A DNA stretch of 19,392 nt from CAYIFC01 sp964362645 (GTDB lineage: Bacteria > Patescibacteriota > Minisyncoccia > Phycocordibacterales > JACOZG01), in the NCBI GenBank assembly GCA_964362645.1, contig CAYIFC010000010.1, positions 1 to 19,392 of the forward strand, read 5' to 3'. The notes under the pieces are model-generated. The model was not told where the DNA came from. It did not search any database and saw nothing but the letters and a program-made list of their open reading frames with translations. Positions 7,445 through 14,564 of the stretch are shown here, one piece after another (position 1 is the stretch's first letter; every line of letters starts with the position of its first letter). The position numbers and the translations under genes are program-made.

Positions 7445-9655
7445 ATGCGCCTTTCTTCGCTCGAGCTTACTGGCTTTAAATCTTTTGCCAAAAAAACTAA
7501 GCTTTCTTTTGATTCGCCGGTAACGGCGATTGTCGGTCCGAATGGCTCTGGTAAGTCTAACGTGGCTGAGGCCTTCCGCTGGGTATTGGGCGAGCAGTCG
7601 CTCAAGTCTTTGCGCGGTCGCAAGGGCGAAGATTTTATTTTCGGTGGCAGTGCCAATATTTCGCGCCTCAATCGAGCTGAAGTGGCGATTACTTTTGCCA
7701 ACACCGACCGAGCCTTCCCCCTAGATTTTGATGATATAAAAATTGGGCGCGAGGTTTACCGTGATGGCACGAGTGGCTATTTTCTCAATGGGTCGTCGGT
7801 ACGTTTGCGCGACATTGTCGAACTTTTAAATTCGGTGTCTATCGGAACCACCGGCTACCACATTATCAATCAAGGAGAAGTTGATCGGGTACTCTTGGCT
7901 CGACCGGTCGAGCGCCGGACAATGATTGAAGAGTCGCTCGGTCTCAAGACTTACCAGTGGAAGTTAGCTGAGAGCGAAAAGAAGTTAGAGAAAACGGAAG
8001 CAAATCTTAAAGAGGTGGAACTCCTGCGGCGAGAGATTGCGCCGCATTTGCGCTTTTTGAAAAAGGAGGTTGAGAAGATCGAACAATCACGCGAGGTACG
8101 CGTAGCGCTCAAAACTTTGGCCTCCGAATACTTTGCCGCGGAACTCTCTTACCTTACGGGCGCGCGGCAGGGGGCGGATGGTGAGCGCAATAGCTTAAAA
8201 ACGGAACTCGGCAACTTAGCCGTGCGTCGAGCAGAATTAGAAAGGAGTTTAAATACTGAAGCTGATGTAGTAAATCGGGAATTGGCCGACAAACTTGGTC
8301 GCTTAGCTGGCGAGCGGCAAACAATTTTGGCCCGGCAAGAAGAGGCGTTAAGGCGCTTAGGGCGTCTGGAAGGCAAGATGGAATCCTTACCAGCCGTTGA
8401 AGAACATTCAACCGTGACAATGACTGAAATTAAAGCTTGGGCTGAAGAATTAGAGAACGAGATCAGGCAGGCCGAAACTCTAGATTCATTAGAAAGTGTA
8501 AAAGGTGTTTTAAATAAGATTAGAGAGATCGTGCGGCGGATTATTGGTGGCGGGGCGAGCGACGCCAAACGCGAACGTGAGGCATTACTGGCCGCGTTGG
8601 AGCAGGAAAAGCAGAATGCAAAACAAGAAGTTGAGAACTTGGCGGGCGAATTAATGGCCAAAGAAAGTGAGTTGACAGCGGCGCGTGCCGAAGGCGAGCA
8701 GGGAGCTAAGCGGGAGCGCGGCGCCGAGCGCGAGCTTTTCGACCTGCGGCTTAAGGAGGGCGAACTATCTGGTCGGCTAAACTCACTTAACTCTCAACTC
8801 GAAAGAATCAAACTGGAAGAAGAAACTTATCGCAACGACTTGGCTGAAGTCGCTTCGCTGACCGATAGAGAGATTTTAAATGTGCCAGTCAGTCAGATAA
8901 GTATTGACCCGTTTAGACTCAGCGAGGCTAGTAGGGGAGAGCAAGCTAAAAAACGCAAAGAAGTGGAGCGATTGAAAATTAGGTTAGAGGAAATGGGGGT
9001 GGAGTCGGGCGATGTGCTAAACGAGTTTAAGCAGGTAAGTGAGCGGGATGAGTTTTTGAGCCGAGAGGTAACTGATCTGACGGCGAGTAGTCAGTCTCTT
9101 AGGCAGGTGATGGAGGAGCTTAGGAAACAATTTGACCAAGCTTTCAAAACCGGTTTAATAAAAATTAACGAGCAGTTTGTAGAATTTTTCTCCGCAATGT
9201 TTGGTGGCGGGTCAGCGAATTTGCGCCTAGTTGACCTTGCTTCTGAAGAAGATGAGGACGAAATGGGGGAGAGGGCTTCGCCACGCCAAAGCGAAGCGGC
9301 GGCGGGACTGGAGATAGATCTTAGCCATCCCCGCAAGAAGATTAGGGGTCTCGAGATGCTCTCGGGCGGCGAGCGGACGCTCGTATCGATCGCTCTGCTT
9401 TTTGCTATTTCGCAAGTTAATCCGCCGCCATTCTTAATTCTTGATGAAACCGATGCGGCGCTCGACGAAGCTAACTCCAAACGCTATGGTGACATGATCG
9501 AAAAGCTCTCTAAACACTCCCAACTTATTTTAATTACCCACAATCGCGAAACGATGTCGCACGCCGGCATTATCTACGGCGTTACCATGGGCGCCGGTGG
9601 CGACTCTCAACTCCTCTCCATTAAGTTCGACCAAGCCACCGTTTACGCCAAATAA
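7445..9655 (+). CDS. smc: Short SMC chromosome-segregation ATPase, apparently without a hinge
   Basis: A 736-residue SMC; canonical bacterial SMC has about 1150-1200. The N-terminal head has Walker A GPNGSGKSN (residues 31-39), then LGEQSLKSLRGRKGEDFIF and a Q-loop region INQGEVDRVL. Residues about 165-560 are coiled coil rich in E, K, R and L. The C-terminal head has FGGGSANLRL, signature LSGGERT (from L639), Walker B FLILDETDAALDE (D667, E668) and LILITHNRETM. I find no hinge domain: the middle (about 318-390) is helical with one glycine turn, RIIGGGASD, near the midpoint. Residues about 609-621 (ERASPRQSEAAAG) are coded by a palindromic element just before the C-head segment LEIDLSHPRKK. 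Start by promoter and family. SbcC/RecN-type relatives are less likely given the SMC-like head motifs. Confidence 0.92.
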   Translation: MRLSSLELTGFKSFAKKTKLSFDSPVTAIVGPNGSGKSNVAEAFRWVLGEQSLKSLRGRKGEDFIFGGSANISRLNRAEVAITFANTDRAFPLDFDDIKIGREVYRDGTSGYFLNGSSVRLRDIVELLNSVSIGTTGYHIINQGEVDRVLLARPVERRTMIEESLGLKTYQWKLAESEKKLEKTEANLKEVELLRREIAPHLRFLKKEVEKIEQSREVRVALKTLASEYFAAELSYLTGARQGADGERNSLKTELGNLAVRRAELERSLNTEADVVNRELADKLGRLAGERQTILARQEEALRRLGRLEGKMESLPAVEEHSTVTMTEIKAWAEELENEIRQAETLDSLESVKGVLNKIREIVRRIIGGGASDAKREREALLAALEQEKQNAKQEVENLAGELMAKESELTAARAEGEQGAKRERGAERELFDLRLKEGELSGRLNSLNSQLERIKLEEETYRNDLAEVASLTDREILNVPVSQISIDPFRLSEASRGEQAKKRKEVERLKIRLEEMGVESGDVLNEFKQVSERDEFLSREVTDLTASSQSLRQVMEELRKQFDQAFKTGLIKINEQFVEFFSAMFGGGSANLRLVDLASEEDEDEMGERASPRQSEAAAGLEIDLSHPRKKIRGLEMLSGGERTLVSIALLFAISQVNPPPFLILDETDAALDEANSKRYGDMIEKLSKHSQLILITHNRETMSHAGIIYGVTMGAGGDSQLLSIKFDQATVYAK

Positions 9656-9660
9656 TTTTT

Positions 9661-9706
9661 AAAAAAGAAAATCCCGTAATTTGCTCGAATGAGCAAATCA
9701 CGGGAT
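9661..9706 (-). terminator. Intrinsic terminator of the 9727 gene (minus strand)
   Basis: A 16-bp stem, 9671-9686 with 9691-9706, one mismatch and a 4-base loop (9687-9690). On the minus strand it is followed by TTTCTTTTTT (complement of 9670-9661); on the plus strand no T-run follows, so it primarily serves the minus-strand gene, although the hairpin could also protect the 3' end of smc mRNA. Confidence 0.85.
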
Positions 9707-9726
9707 CTATGTACTGTTGGGCCAAA

Positions 9727-10296
9727 CTACATGGCCCTTTGGAATCGGAATGATGCACGCTGTGATCGCGGGTCCAGGCAATTGACCCAAACACTCTTAG
9801 CGTTGAGAGTTTGCCAGATCAGTTGGCCCTGATACTTGCTGCCACCGGCGAGACTGTTGGCTGGATCGATGATCGCATCACGATTGAGTGTGATCATCGC
9901 CTCGAGTTCCCACAGAGTGAGACCGTCATGCCCAAGGGAATCCACTGGAGTTGACGTCGGTTCGCCACCATCGATAGCCGTCACGATCGCTGCGCGATAT
10001 CTGCGGAGGCCCTTGATGACAGAGGGGGTAATGATACCCCAATCGCTGGCGCGCCGACCCTTATCGTTGGGCCGACCTTCGAAGTAGAAGATCTGCTGGC
10101 CGACTTCCGCCGTCGGCATTTCCAGTCCGATTTCGCCGTCAGGATCGAGGTCCTTGATGTTGGCCAAATGTGCAGCACCGAACTCGTTCGGCTCAACCAA
10201 CCGTTGGGTGGCGAACGAAAGGAACAATGTTTGGTCCTTGTTGCCATTCATATTCGCAATCGCAAAAACGCGACGCAGTTCCGGTTGATTGTGCAC
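9727..10296 (-). CDS. Unrecognised protein with a possible frameshift at its 5' end
   Basis: A 189-residue soluble protein I cannot assign. The frame is clean from GTG 10296 to TAG 9727, with a mixed alpha/beta composition: LRRVFAIANMNGN, LANIKDLDPDGEIGLEMP, FYFEGRPNDKGRRASDWGI and LTLWELEAMITLNRDAI. There is no signal peptide or membrane helix. The start is uncertain: the best Shine-Dalgarno (AAGGAG) precedes an ATG at 10321, but that ATG is one base out of frame and opens only a 43-codon reading frame. In the gene's own frame a TGA occurs at 10317-10315, leaving GTG 10296 as the only visible start, without its own Shine-Dalgarno. A single-base error or real frameshift between 10296 and 10321 would unite them. 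It has its own promoter and terminator. Confidence 0.75.
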   Translation of the reverse strand: MHNQPELRRVFAIANMNGNKDQTLFLSFATQRLVEPNEFGAAHLANIKDLDPDGEIGLEMPTAEVGQQIFYFEGRPNDKGRRASDWGIITPSVIKGLRRYRAAIVTAIDGGEPTSTPVDSLGHDGLTLWELEAMITLNRDAIIDPANSLAGGSKYQGQLIWQTLNAKSVWVNCLDPRSQRASFRFQRAM

Positions 10297-10321
10297 GACG
10301 GTGATAGTTTGCCTTCAACAT

Positions 10322-10415
10322 GTCAAAAACTCCTTATTCTGGGGTTTACTGCTCTAGTCGTGCTACATGCACAACCTCTACCTACCATCTTAGCATATAG
10401 CACCTAACTTGTCAA
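10322..10415 (-). promoter_or_regulatory. Promoter, leader and Shine-Dalgarno of the 9727 gene
   Basis: On the minus strand: TTGACA (10415-10410), 17-base spacer, TAAGAT (10392-10387) preceded by TGC (extended -10). The leader of about 60 bases holds a small GTGC/GCAC hairpin and ends with AAGGAG eight bases before ATG 10321. This is one of the best-formed promoters in the window. Confidence 0.75.
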
Positions 10416-10430
10416 GAGGTAAAATAGGGC

Positions 10431-12365
10431 CTAAACAAACGCTAAATCAATAGTGCGTTGGGTAAGATCGGCGCCGGTGATTCTGGCCTTCACTTCGTCG
10501 CCGAGGCGGTAGCGCTTGCCAGTGCGGGCGCCGACCATCACATAATTCTTTTCATCCAGTGTATAAAAGTCGTCCTTGAGATTGATTAAACGCACCATCC
10601 CTTCAGCCATGGTCTCTTTGTCTTGCACATAGATGCCCCATTTAGCTAAGCCAGAAATAACACCACTAAAGGTTTGACCGACGCGATCAAGCACAAACTC
10701 CACTTGTTTGTAGCGGATTGAGTCACGCTCGGCTTCTTGGGCCTCAATTTCTTTTTGCGAAGCGTGGATTACCAGTTGGCTATATTGTTTAAGCATCTCT
10801 GGTGGTGGTTGTTTGTCGGCCAAATAGTAAGCAAGTAGACGATGGACCATTACATCGGGATAGCGTCGGATTGGTGAAGTAAAGTGAGTGTAATAGCGGA
10901 AGGCCAAGCCATAATGGCCAATGTTTTTAGTTGAGTAGATCGCTTTGGCCATTGAGCGCATAGTAGCGGTTTTAACCATCGACTCTTCGGGCTTACCGGC
11001 CATTTGTTCGAGGAAGGTGTTGAGATCGCGTGAATCGATCCGGCCACCGGTTAGCTTGAGATCATAGCCCAGTGGGTGGAGAAAGTTAGCTAGTTGTTCT
11101 AGTTTTTCTTGGTCGGGCAGATCATGAATCCGGTAGACGAAGGTGCCTTCCGCCTCATCCGTCTTTTTAGCCACAAATTCGGCCACTGAACGATTAGCTA
11201 AGAGCATAAAGTCTTCGATCAGTAAGTTAGTATCAGTTCTAACTTTTTTGTATATTTTTATGGGTTTACCTTTTTCATCAAGAACAAACTTAATTTCCTC
11301 ATTTTCAAAACTAATGGCGCCGGCGGCCATCTTTTTCTCCCGTAATTTTTTAGCCAAAGTGTTGAGAGTGGCGAGTTCGGTGGCAAATGGTCCCTGGCCG
11401 GTGTCTAAAACCGTTTGCGCTTCTTCATAAGAAAAGCGTTTGTCGGAATTAATAACCGTTCGGCCAAACCATTGTTTAGTAATCTCGCCCGAGGCCGAGA
11501 ACTCAAACACGGCAGAGAAAGTGAGTTTGTCTTCGTTGGCGTTTAAACTACAGAGATCGTTGGAGAGAACTTCAGGCAGCATTGGGACCGTTCGATCAAC
11601 AAGATAAATCGAAGTCGCGCGTTTAATAGCCTCTCGATCAAGAGCGCTCCCGGGCGTGAGGTAGAAGGCGGGATCGGCAATGTGGATACCCACTTCGTGG
11701 CCCCCGTCTGGGAGTAGGCGATAGGAGAGTGCGTCGTCGAAGTCTTTGGCGTCGGCCGGATCAATGGTGCAGGTCGGTGCATCGCGGAAGTCGCGGCGTT
11801 TGGGCAACTCGCTCGCCATTAACTCGGCCGCGCGGCGTTTGAGCACTTGGGCTTCTTCTTCTACTGCCGCCGGAAAACCGGTTTTAAACCCGCGGTCGAG
11901 CACGATGGCCCGCATCTCGGTCTCGTGTTCACCCGGTTGGCCGATAATTTCTAGCACCTCGCCGAGAGGATCCTTTTTGGGATCGTTCCATTTAATGATC
12001 TGGCCTAGTACTTTTTGCCCCGCCTTCGCGCCATTCATTTTCTCCGGCGCGATGAGAATATCTTTATAGACTCGCTTGTCGTCTGGGACGAGGTAGATAA
12101 AAGCATCAGCCTGTTCAAGCGTGCCGACAAACTCCATCTTCCGGCGCTCTAAAATTTCTACCACCTCACCGGTTTGCGGCTCTCCAACTTTTAGCGGGTG
12201 GAGCATGATCTTAACTCGGTCACCGTGGAGCGCAGTTTTAATGAAGGTCGGATCGATCTCTATTGATTGGCGCTCGGAGCGCTTTTTGCCAGCTTCAAGC
12301 GGTAAGTCGATGTAGCCGACTCCCTTCATGGAGAGTTTAATTATTCCTTCGAGATAATGGGGCAC
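10431..12365 (-). CDS. rnr: Ribonuclease R (RNB-family 3'-5' exoribonuclease)
   Basis: About 644 residues from GTG 12365. The N-terminal cold-shock-like part has LEGIIKLSMKGVGYIDLP; a second OB region follows; the RNB domain carries TIDPADAKDFDDA with D202, D208, D210 and D211 in the spacing of the catalytic aspartates of RNase II/R, then IHIADPAFYLTPGSALDREA and the late block FRYYTHFTSPIRRYPD. A C-terminal S1 domain (FSGVISGLAKWGIYV onward) ends the protein. RNase R degrades structured RNA in mRNA decay and rRNA quality control. The frame is open upstream to 12524, but that would run antisense through rpsP; GTG 12365 (or ATG 12329) is preferred because a -10-like box lies upstream of it. 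It lacks the long C-terminal basic tail of E. coli RNase R. Confidence 0.93.
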   Translation of the reverse strand: MPHYLEGIIKLSMKGVGYIDLPLEAGKKRSERQSIEIDPTFIKTALHGDRVKIMLHPLKVGEPQTGEVVEILERRKMEFVGTLEQADAFIYLVPDDKRVYKDILIAPEKMNGAKAGQKVLGQIIKWNDPKKDPLGEVLEIIGQPGEHETEMRAIVLDRGFKTGFPAAVEEEAQVLKRRAAELMASELPKRRDFRDAPTCTIDPADAKDFDDALSYRLLPDGGHEVGIHIADPAFYLTPGSALDREAIKRATSIYLVDRTVPMLPEVLSNDLCSLNANEDKLTFSAVFEFSASGEITKQWFGRTVINSDKRFSYEEAQTVLDTGQGPFATELATLNTLAKKLREKKMAAGAISFENEEIKFVLDEKGKPIKIYKKVRTDTNLLIEDFMLLANRSVAEFVAKKTDEAEGTFVYRIHDLPDQEKLEQLANFLHPLGYDLKLTGGRIDSRDLNTFLEQMAGKPEESMVKTATMRSMAKAIYSTKNIGHYGLAFRYYTHFTSPIRRYPDVMVHRLLAYYLADKQPPPEMLKQYSQLVIHASQKEIEAQEAERDSIRYKQVEFVLDRVGQTFSGVISGLAKWGIYVQDKETMAEGMVRLINLKDDFYTLDEKNYVMVGARTGKRYRLGDEVKARITGADLTQRTIDLAFV

Positions 12366-12394
12366 TTGGCAATTAACATACCATTTGCTATCAT
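12366..12394 (+). promoter_or_regulatory. rpsP promoter, probably leaderless, overlapping a divergent rnr promoter
   Basis: Plus strand: TTGGCA (12366-12371), 17-base spacer, TATCAT (12389-12394) preceded by TGC; ATG 12403 follows after 8 bases. Minus strand: TATGTT (12380-12375) preceded by TGG, 10 bases from the rnr GTG at 12365. The rnr -10 box lies inside the rpsP spacer, so the two promoters cannot be used at the same moment. Confidence 0.6.
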
Positions 12395-12402
12395 CCTCGT
12401 CT

Positions 12403-12792
12403 ATGATAATGATTCGCTTACAGCGCGTTGGCCGCAAGAATGACCCCTCTTTCCGAGTGGTTGTTGTTGATCGTCGCCGTGGTCCTAAGAGCGGTAAGGC
12501 TCTTGAAGTGATCGGCTCGTACAACCCCCGCCGTGGTGAGGCGACTATCGATGCGGAGCGCGTTAAGTACTGGCTCGGAGTTGGCGCTCAAGCTTCGATT
12601 ACTGTCCACAATCTTTTAGTTGACAAAAAAATTGTCGCCGGAAAAAAACGTGACGCTCTCCCCTCGCGTAAACCAACCCAGTCAAACGGGGCTGAATCAA
12701 CTGCTACAGCAGTTGCCGTTGAAGCTTCTCCTACCGCCGAAACCCCGTCTGACGGGGCCGAGCCTGTTAAAGAAAAAATAGCTGCCGCTTAA
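12403..12792 (+). CDS. rpsP: 30S ribosomal protein S16 with a long C-terminal tail
   Basis: A 129-residue S16 of the small subunit. The core is textbook: MIMIRLQRVGRKNDPSFRVV, then KALEVIGSYNPRR and ERVKYWLGVGAQASITVHNLL. ATG 12403 or 12409 are both possible; 12403 fits the promoter distance. The core ends near residue 85; the last 45 residues are a low-complexity tail rich in A, E, S, T and P, likely disordered, coded by DNA with two perfect palindromes (12698-12715 and 12743-12757). S16 is usually 80-90 residues. In many bacteria the next genes are khpA, rimM, trmD and rplS; here an unrelated gene separates rpsP from khpA. Confidence 0.96.
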   Translation: MIMIRLQRVGRKNDPSFRVVVVDRRRGPKSGKALEVIGSYNPRRGEATIDAERVKYWLGVGAQASITVHNLLVDKKIVAGKKRDALPSRKPTQSNGAESTATAVAVEASPTAETPSDGAEPVKEKIAAA

Positions 12793-12876
12793 CTTTTACC
12801 CCTAGCTTGTGCTAGGCTCTAAAAGGATCTAGGTATTTTGGGTTTTTGAAAACTCTTAATGAAAGGTAGGATAATC

Positions 12877-13371
12877 ATGTCGATGACGGAGTCTAAGGGT
12901 CTAACAAGACCGGCTCGTTGGATGGCGGTTTCAAGCACAGCCTCTGCTTTTATAGGTAAGACTCTAAAATGGAAAGCAAGAAGTGGCACTGATAACCAAT
13001 ATGGAGACGTAGTTGAGCGTAGTCAGTGTCGAGGAGCCCTTTTTGCCCTCGAACGCTTTTTCGTAGCTGCGCTTTATGGTCTTGACGGTCACCTTGGTCA
13101 CAATTCTGATCTGAATGGCCCGTCTTCTTTTTGTGTCGCGATCGGATCATTGGGACGACCGATGAGGGAAAAATTGGACCTGAAGGTGATCGAAGTCGAA
13201 CTTCTGGCTTACTTAGCAACTGTTAAACTTTTGCGTGATGAAACGGGGGACAGTCTCGTTGCCCTAACGCGCAATAGTTTGGAGCGTCTGAAGGCTTATC
13301 TTGATGTGCTAAATGAACAAGCGTGTAGGGATCACGAAGGGATGGTTACGGCCAATACCAAGTGGCCCTAA
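12877..13371 (+). CDS. Unrecognised protein between rpsP and khpA
   Basis: A 164-residue protein from ATG 12877 (170 from ATG 12859). I prefer 12877 because an AGGTAGGA Shine-Dalgarno-like stretch ends 6 bases before it; both starts are possible. No family is recognised. It begins with a basic segment (TRPARWMAVSSTASAFIGKTLKWK), has a central region with CRGALFALERFFVAAL and a helical C-terminus (KVIEVELLAYLATVKLLRD, then LERLKAYLDVLNEQA). The hydrophobic stretches look like amphipathic helices, not membrane segments. It interrupts the widespread rpsP-khpA linkage and is followed by its own terminator, which suggests a later insertion into this ribosomal-protein neighbourhood. Coding is inferred from the intact frame, Shine-Dalgarno and terminator. 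Confidence 0.65.
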   Translation: MSMTESKGLTRPARWMAVSSTASAFIGKTLKWKARSGTDNQYGDVVERSQCRGALFALERFFVAALYGLDGHLGHNSDLNGPSSFCVAIGSLGRPMREKLDLKVIEVELLAYLATVKLLRDETGDSLVALTRNSLERLKAYLDVLNEQACRDHEGMVTANTKWP

Positions 13372-13374
13372 AAT

Positions 13375-13432
13375 AAAAGGAGGACATTTAGGGGAGGCGA
13401 AGCTGGTTATAAATCTGCCAAGCCTCCTTTTT
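13375..13432 (+). terminator. Terminator of the 12877 gene, with two alternative 5' arms
   Basis: GGAGGC (13393-13398) pairs with GCCTCC (13422-13427), with an inner TGG/CCA pairing, followed by a five-T run (13428-13432). The 3' arm CCTCCTTTT (13423-13431) can instead pair with AAAAGGAGG (13375-13383), which is also a perfect Shine-Dalgarno sequence with no start codon nearby. Confidence 0.75.
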
Positions 13433-13434
13433 AT

Positions 13435-13538
13435 TTGTCCACAGTTGGTTGACAAAAGGGCTTTTTTGCCTATATACTTGAGGTAGCAGTTGTCTTGGTC
13501 GACTTACTGCTCGATTACTTACCAACTCCAATTCAACG
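13435..13538 (+). promoter_or_regulatory. khpA promoter with DnaA-box-like site, and structured leader
   Basis: TTGTCCACA (13435-13443, one mismatch to the DnaA box) lies 5 bases upstream of TTGACA (13449-13454). TATACT at 13473-13478 (18-base spacer) or TATATA at 13471-13476 (16) is the -10. The leader is then about 55 bases and has no Shine-Dalgarno. It can fold AGCAGT (13485-13490) with ACTGCT (13506-13511), or alternatively AGTTG (13489-13493) with CAACT (13524-13528). Confidence 0.6.
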
Positions 13539-13859
13539 ATGTCTGAAAAATACCAAGATCAAGAGTTTCTAGATGGTCTTATTAAAGCCTTAGTCGATCA
13601 TCCGACCGACGTTAAGATTAACCGCAAGGTTGATGAAATGGGAGTCCTTATGACCCTCGATCTCAATCCTGAAGACATGGGCAAAATTATCGGTCGCCAA
13701 GGCAACACCGCTAAGGCTATCCGCACCTTGCTCCGCGTCGTGGGTATGAAGAATAACGCTCGCGTTAATCTTAAGATCAATGAGCCAGAAGGTGGCCGTG
13801 CCCCGGTTAAGAGCGCTTCCGCTTCGGTTGACGAAGTGATGAACGATCTCAAATCTTAA
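13539..13859 (+). CDS. khpA: KH-domain RNA-binding protein KhpA
   Basis: A 106-residue single-KH protein. The KH core has PEDMGKIIGRQGNTAKAIRTLL, where GRQG is the GxxG nucleic-acid-binding loop, followed by the third strand RVNLKINEP. KhpA proteins bind RNA, often with KhpB (Jag/EloR), and affect ribosome function and cell envelope growth. Family members are usually about 75-85 residues; here an N-terminal lead of about 10 residues and a C-terminal extension (EGGRAPVKSASASVDEVMND) lengthen it. The gene sits upstream of trmD as in other bacteria, but a strong terminator separates them and rimM is missing. No Shine-Dalgarno precedes the ATG. Confidence 0.92.
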   Translation: MSEKYQDQEFLDGLIKALVDHPTDVKINRKVDEMGVLMTLDLNPEDMGKIIGRQGNTAKAIRTLLRVVGMKNNARVNLKINEPEGGRAPVKSASASVDEVMNDLKS

Positions 13860-13871
13860 AACTGTGTATCC

Positions 13872-13914
13872 AGAAAACCCTCAGCTCTAGCGGGTTGAGG
13901 GTTTTCTTTTTTTT
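13872..13914 (+). terminator. Strong intrinsic terminator between khpA and trmD
   Basis: A perfect 12-bp stem, 13872-13883 with 13896-13907, 12-base loop, then a run of T through 13914. The trmD ATG begins only 10 bases later, so trmD either depends on read-through or uses its own start just after the hairpin; TAATAT (13914-13919) lies 5 bases before the ATG but lacks a good -35. Confidence 0.9.
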
Positions 13915-13923
13915 AATATAAAA

Positions 13924-14556
13924 ATGTTTACCTTTCATGTAATTAGTGTTTTTCCAGAACCGATCCGGGCTTATACCGAGAGCTCGATTCTTGGGCGTGG
14001 CCAAAAAGCAAAAAAGTTTAAGGTCGTGCTTCATAATCTCTGGGATAATGTAAAGAAAGGGGAGCGAGTGGATGGCCGGCCGTATGGCGGGGGGCCAGGC
14101 ATGGTGCTCCGTGCCGAGCCGATTATGAAAGTTTTAAATAAAATTAAAAAAACGCCAAAAACCAAAATATTTATTTTCTCACCAAGAGGCAAACAGTTTG
14201 ATGCAAAAATTGCTCGCGACTGGAGTAAAAAATATGAGCAAATAATTTTAATCGCCGGTCGTTACGAAGGTCTTGATGCGCGAATTAAAAAAATGTTTAA
14301 GGCCGAAGAAATTTCGATTGGTCCTTATGTTCTCTCCGGCGGGGAAGTGGCGGCAATGGCCGTTATTGATGCGGTCGCCCGACACATCCCCGGCGTCCTC
14401 GGTAAAAACGAATCGTTGGAAGAAAATCGGGTGGCCGGCGCTGAAACCTTTACTCGCCCCGCCGTTCTCAAGCACAAAAATCGCTCTTACAAAGTCCCCA
14501 AACTCCTCCTCTCCGGCCACCACGCCAATATCGAGTCCTGGCGCGCCAAATCATAA
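13924..14556 (+). CDS. trmD: tRNA (guanine-N1-)-methyltransferase TrmD, short C-terminus
   Basis: A 210-residue SPOUT methyltransferase that makes m1G37 in tRNA with S-adenosylmethionine, preventing +1 frameshifts. Seen are FHVISVFPEPI at the N-terminus, DGRPYGGGPGMVLRAEPI, the knot segment AGRYEGLDARI, then ISIGPYVLSGGEVAAMAVID, ETFTRPAVLKHKNRSYKVP and LLSGHHANIESWR. It stops five residues after NIESW, whereas most TrmD continue for 20-40 residues of helix. A REP-like unit begins 8 bases after the stop codon, so the tail could have been lost through insertion, although short TrmD may be normal for this lineage. rimM and rplS, its usual neighbours, are absent from the window. Confidence 0.95.
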   Translation: MFTFHVISVFPEPIRAYTESSILGRGQKAKKFKVVLHNLWDNVKKGERVDGRPYGGGPGMVLRAEPIMKVLNKIKKTPKTKIFIFSPRGKQFDAKIARDWSKKYEQIILIAGRYEGLDARIKKMFKAEEISIGPYVLSGGEVAAMAVIDAVARHIPGVLGKNESLEENRVAGAETFTRPAVLKHKNRSYKVPKLLLSGHHANIESWRAKS

Positions 14557-14564
14557 CTCACCCC

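Noticed and set aside
8149..8661. 170-residue minus-strand frame within smc
   Set aside because: Serine- and arginine-rich composition typical of a shadow of a coiled-coil gene; no start signal.
9091..9480. 129-residue minus-strand frame opposite the smc C-head
   Set aside because: Fully opposite conserved ATPase motifs; no promoter or Shine-Dalgarno.
12270..12287. GCGCTC/GAGCGC plus T-run on the plus strand as a terminator
   Set aside because: The loop would be only one base and it lies inside rnr with no plus-strand gene ending there.
12366..12524. N-terminal extension of rnr to 12524
   Set aside because: It would run antisense through the start of rpsP, and the residues show no RNase R similarity.
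12803..12817. CTAGC/GCTAG hairpin after rpsP as a terminator
   Set aside because: Short stem without a following T-run; too weak to call.
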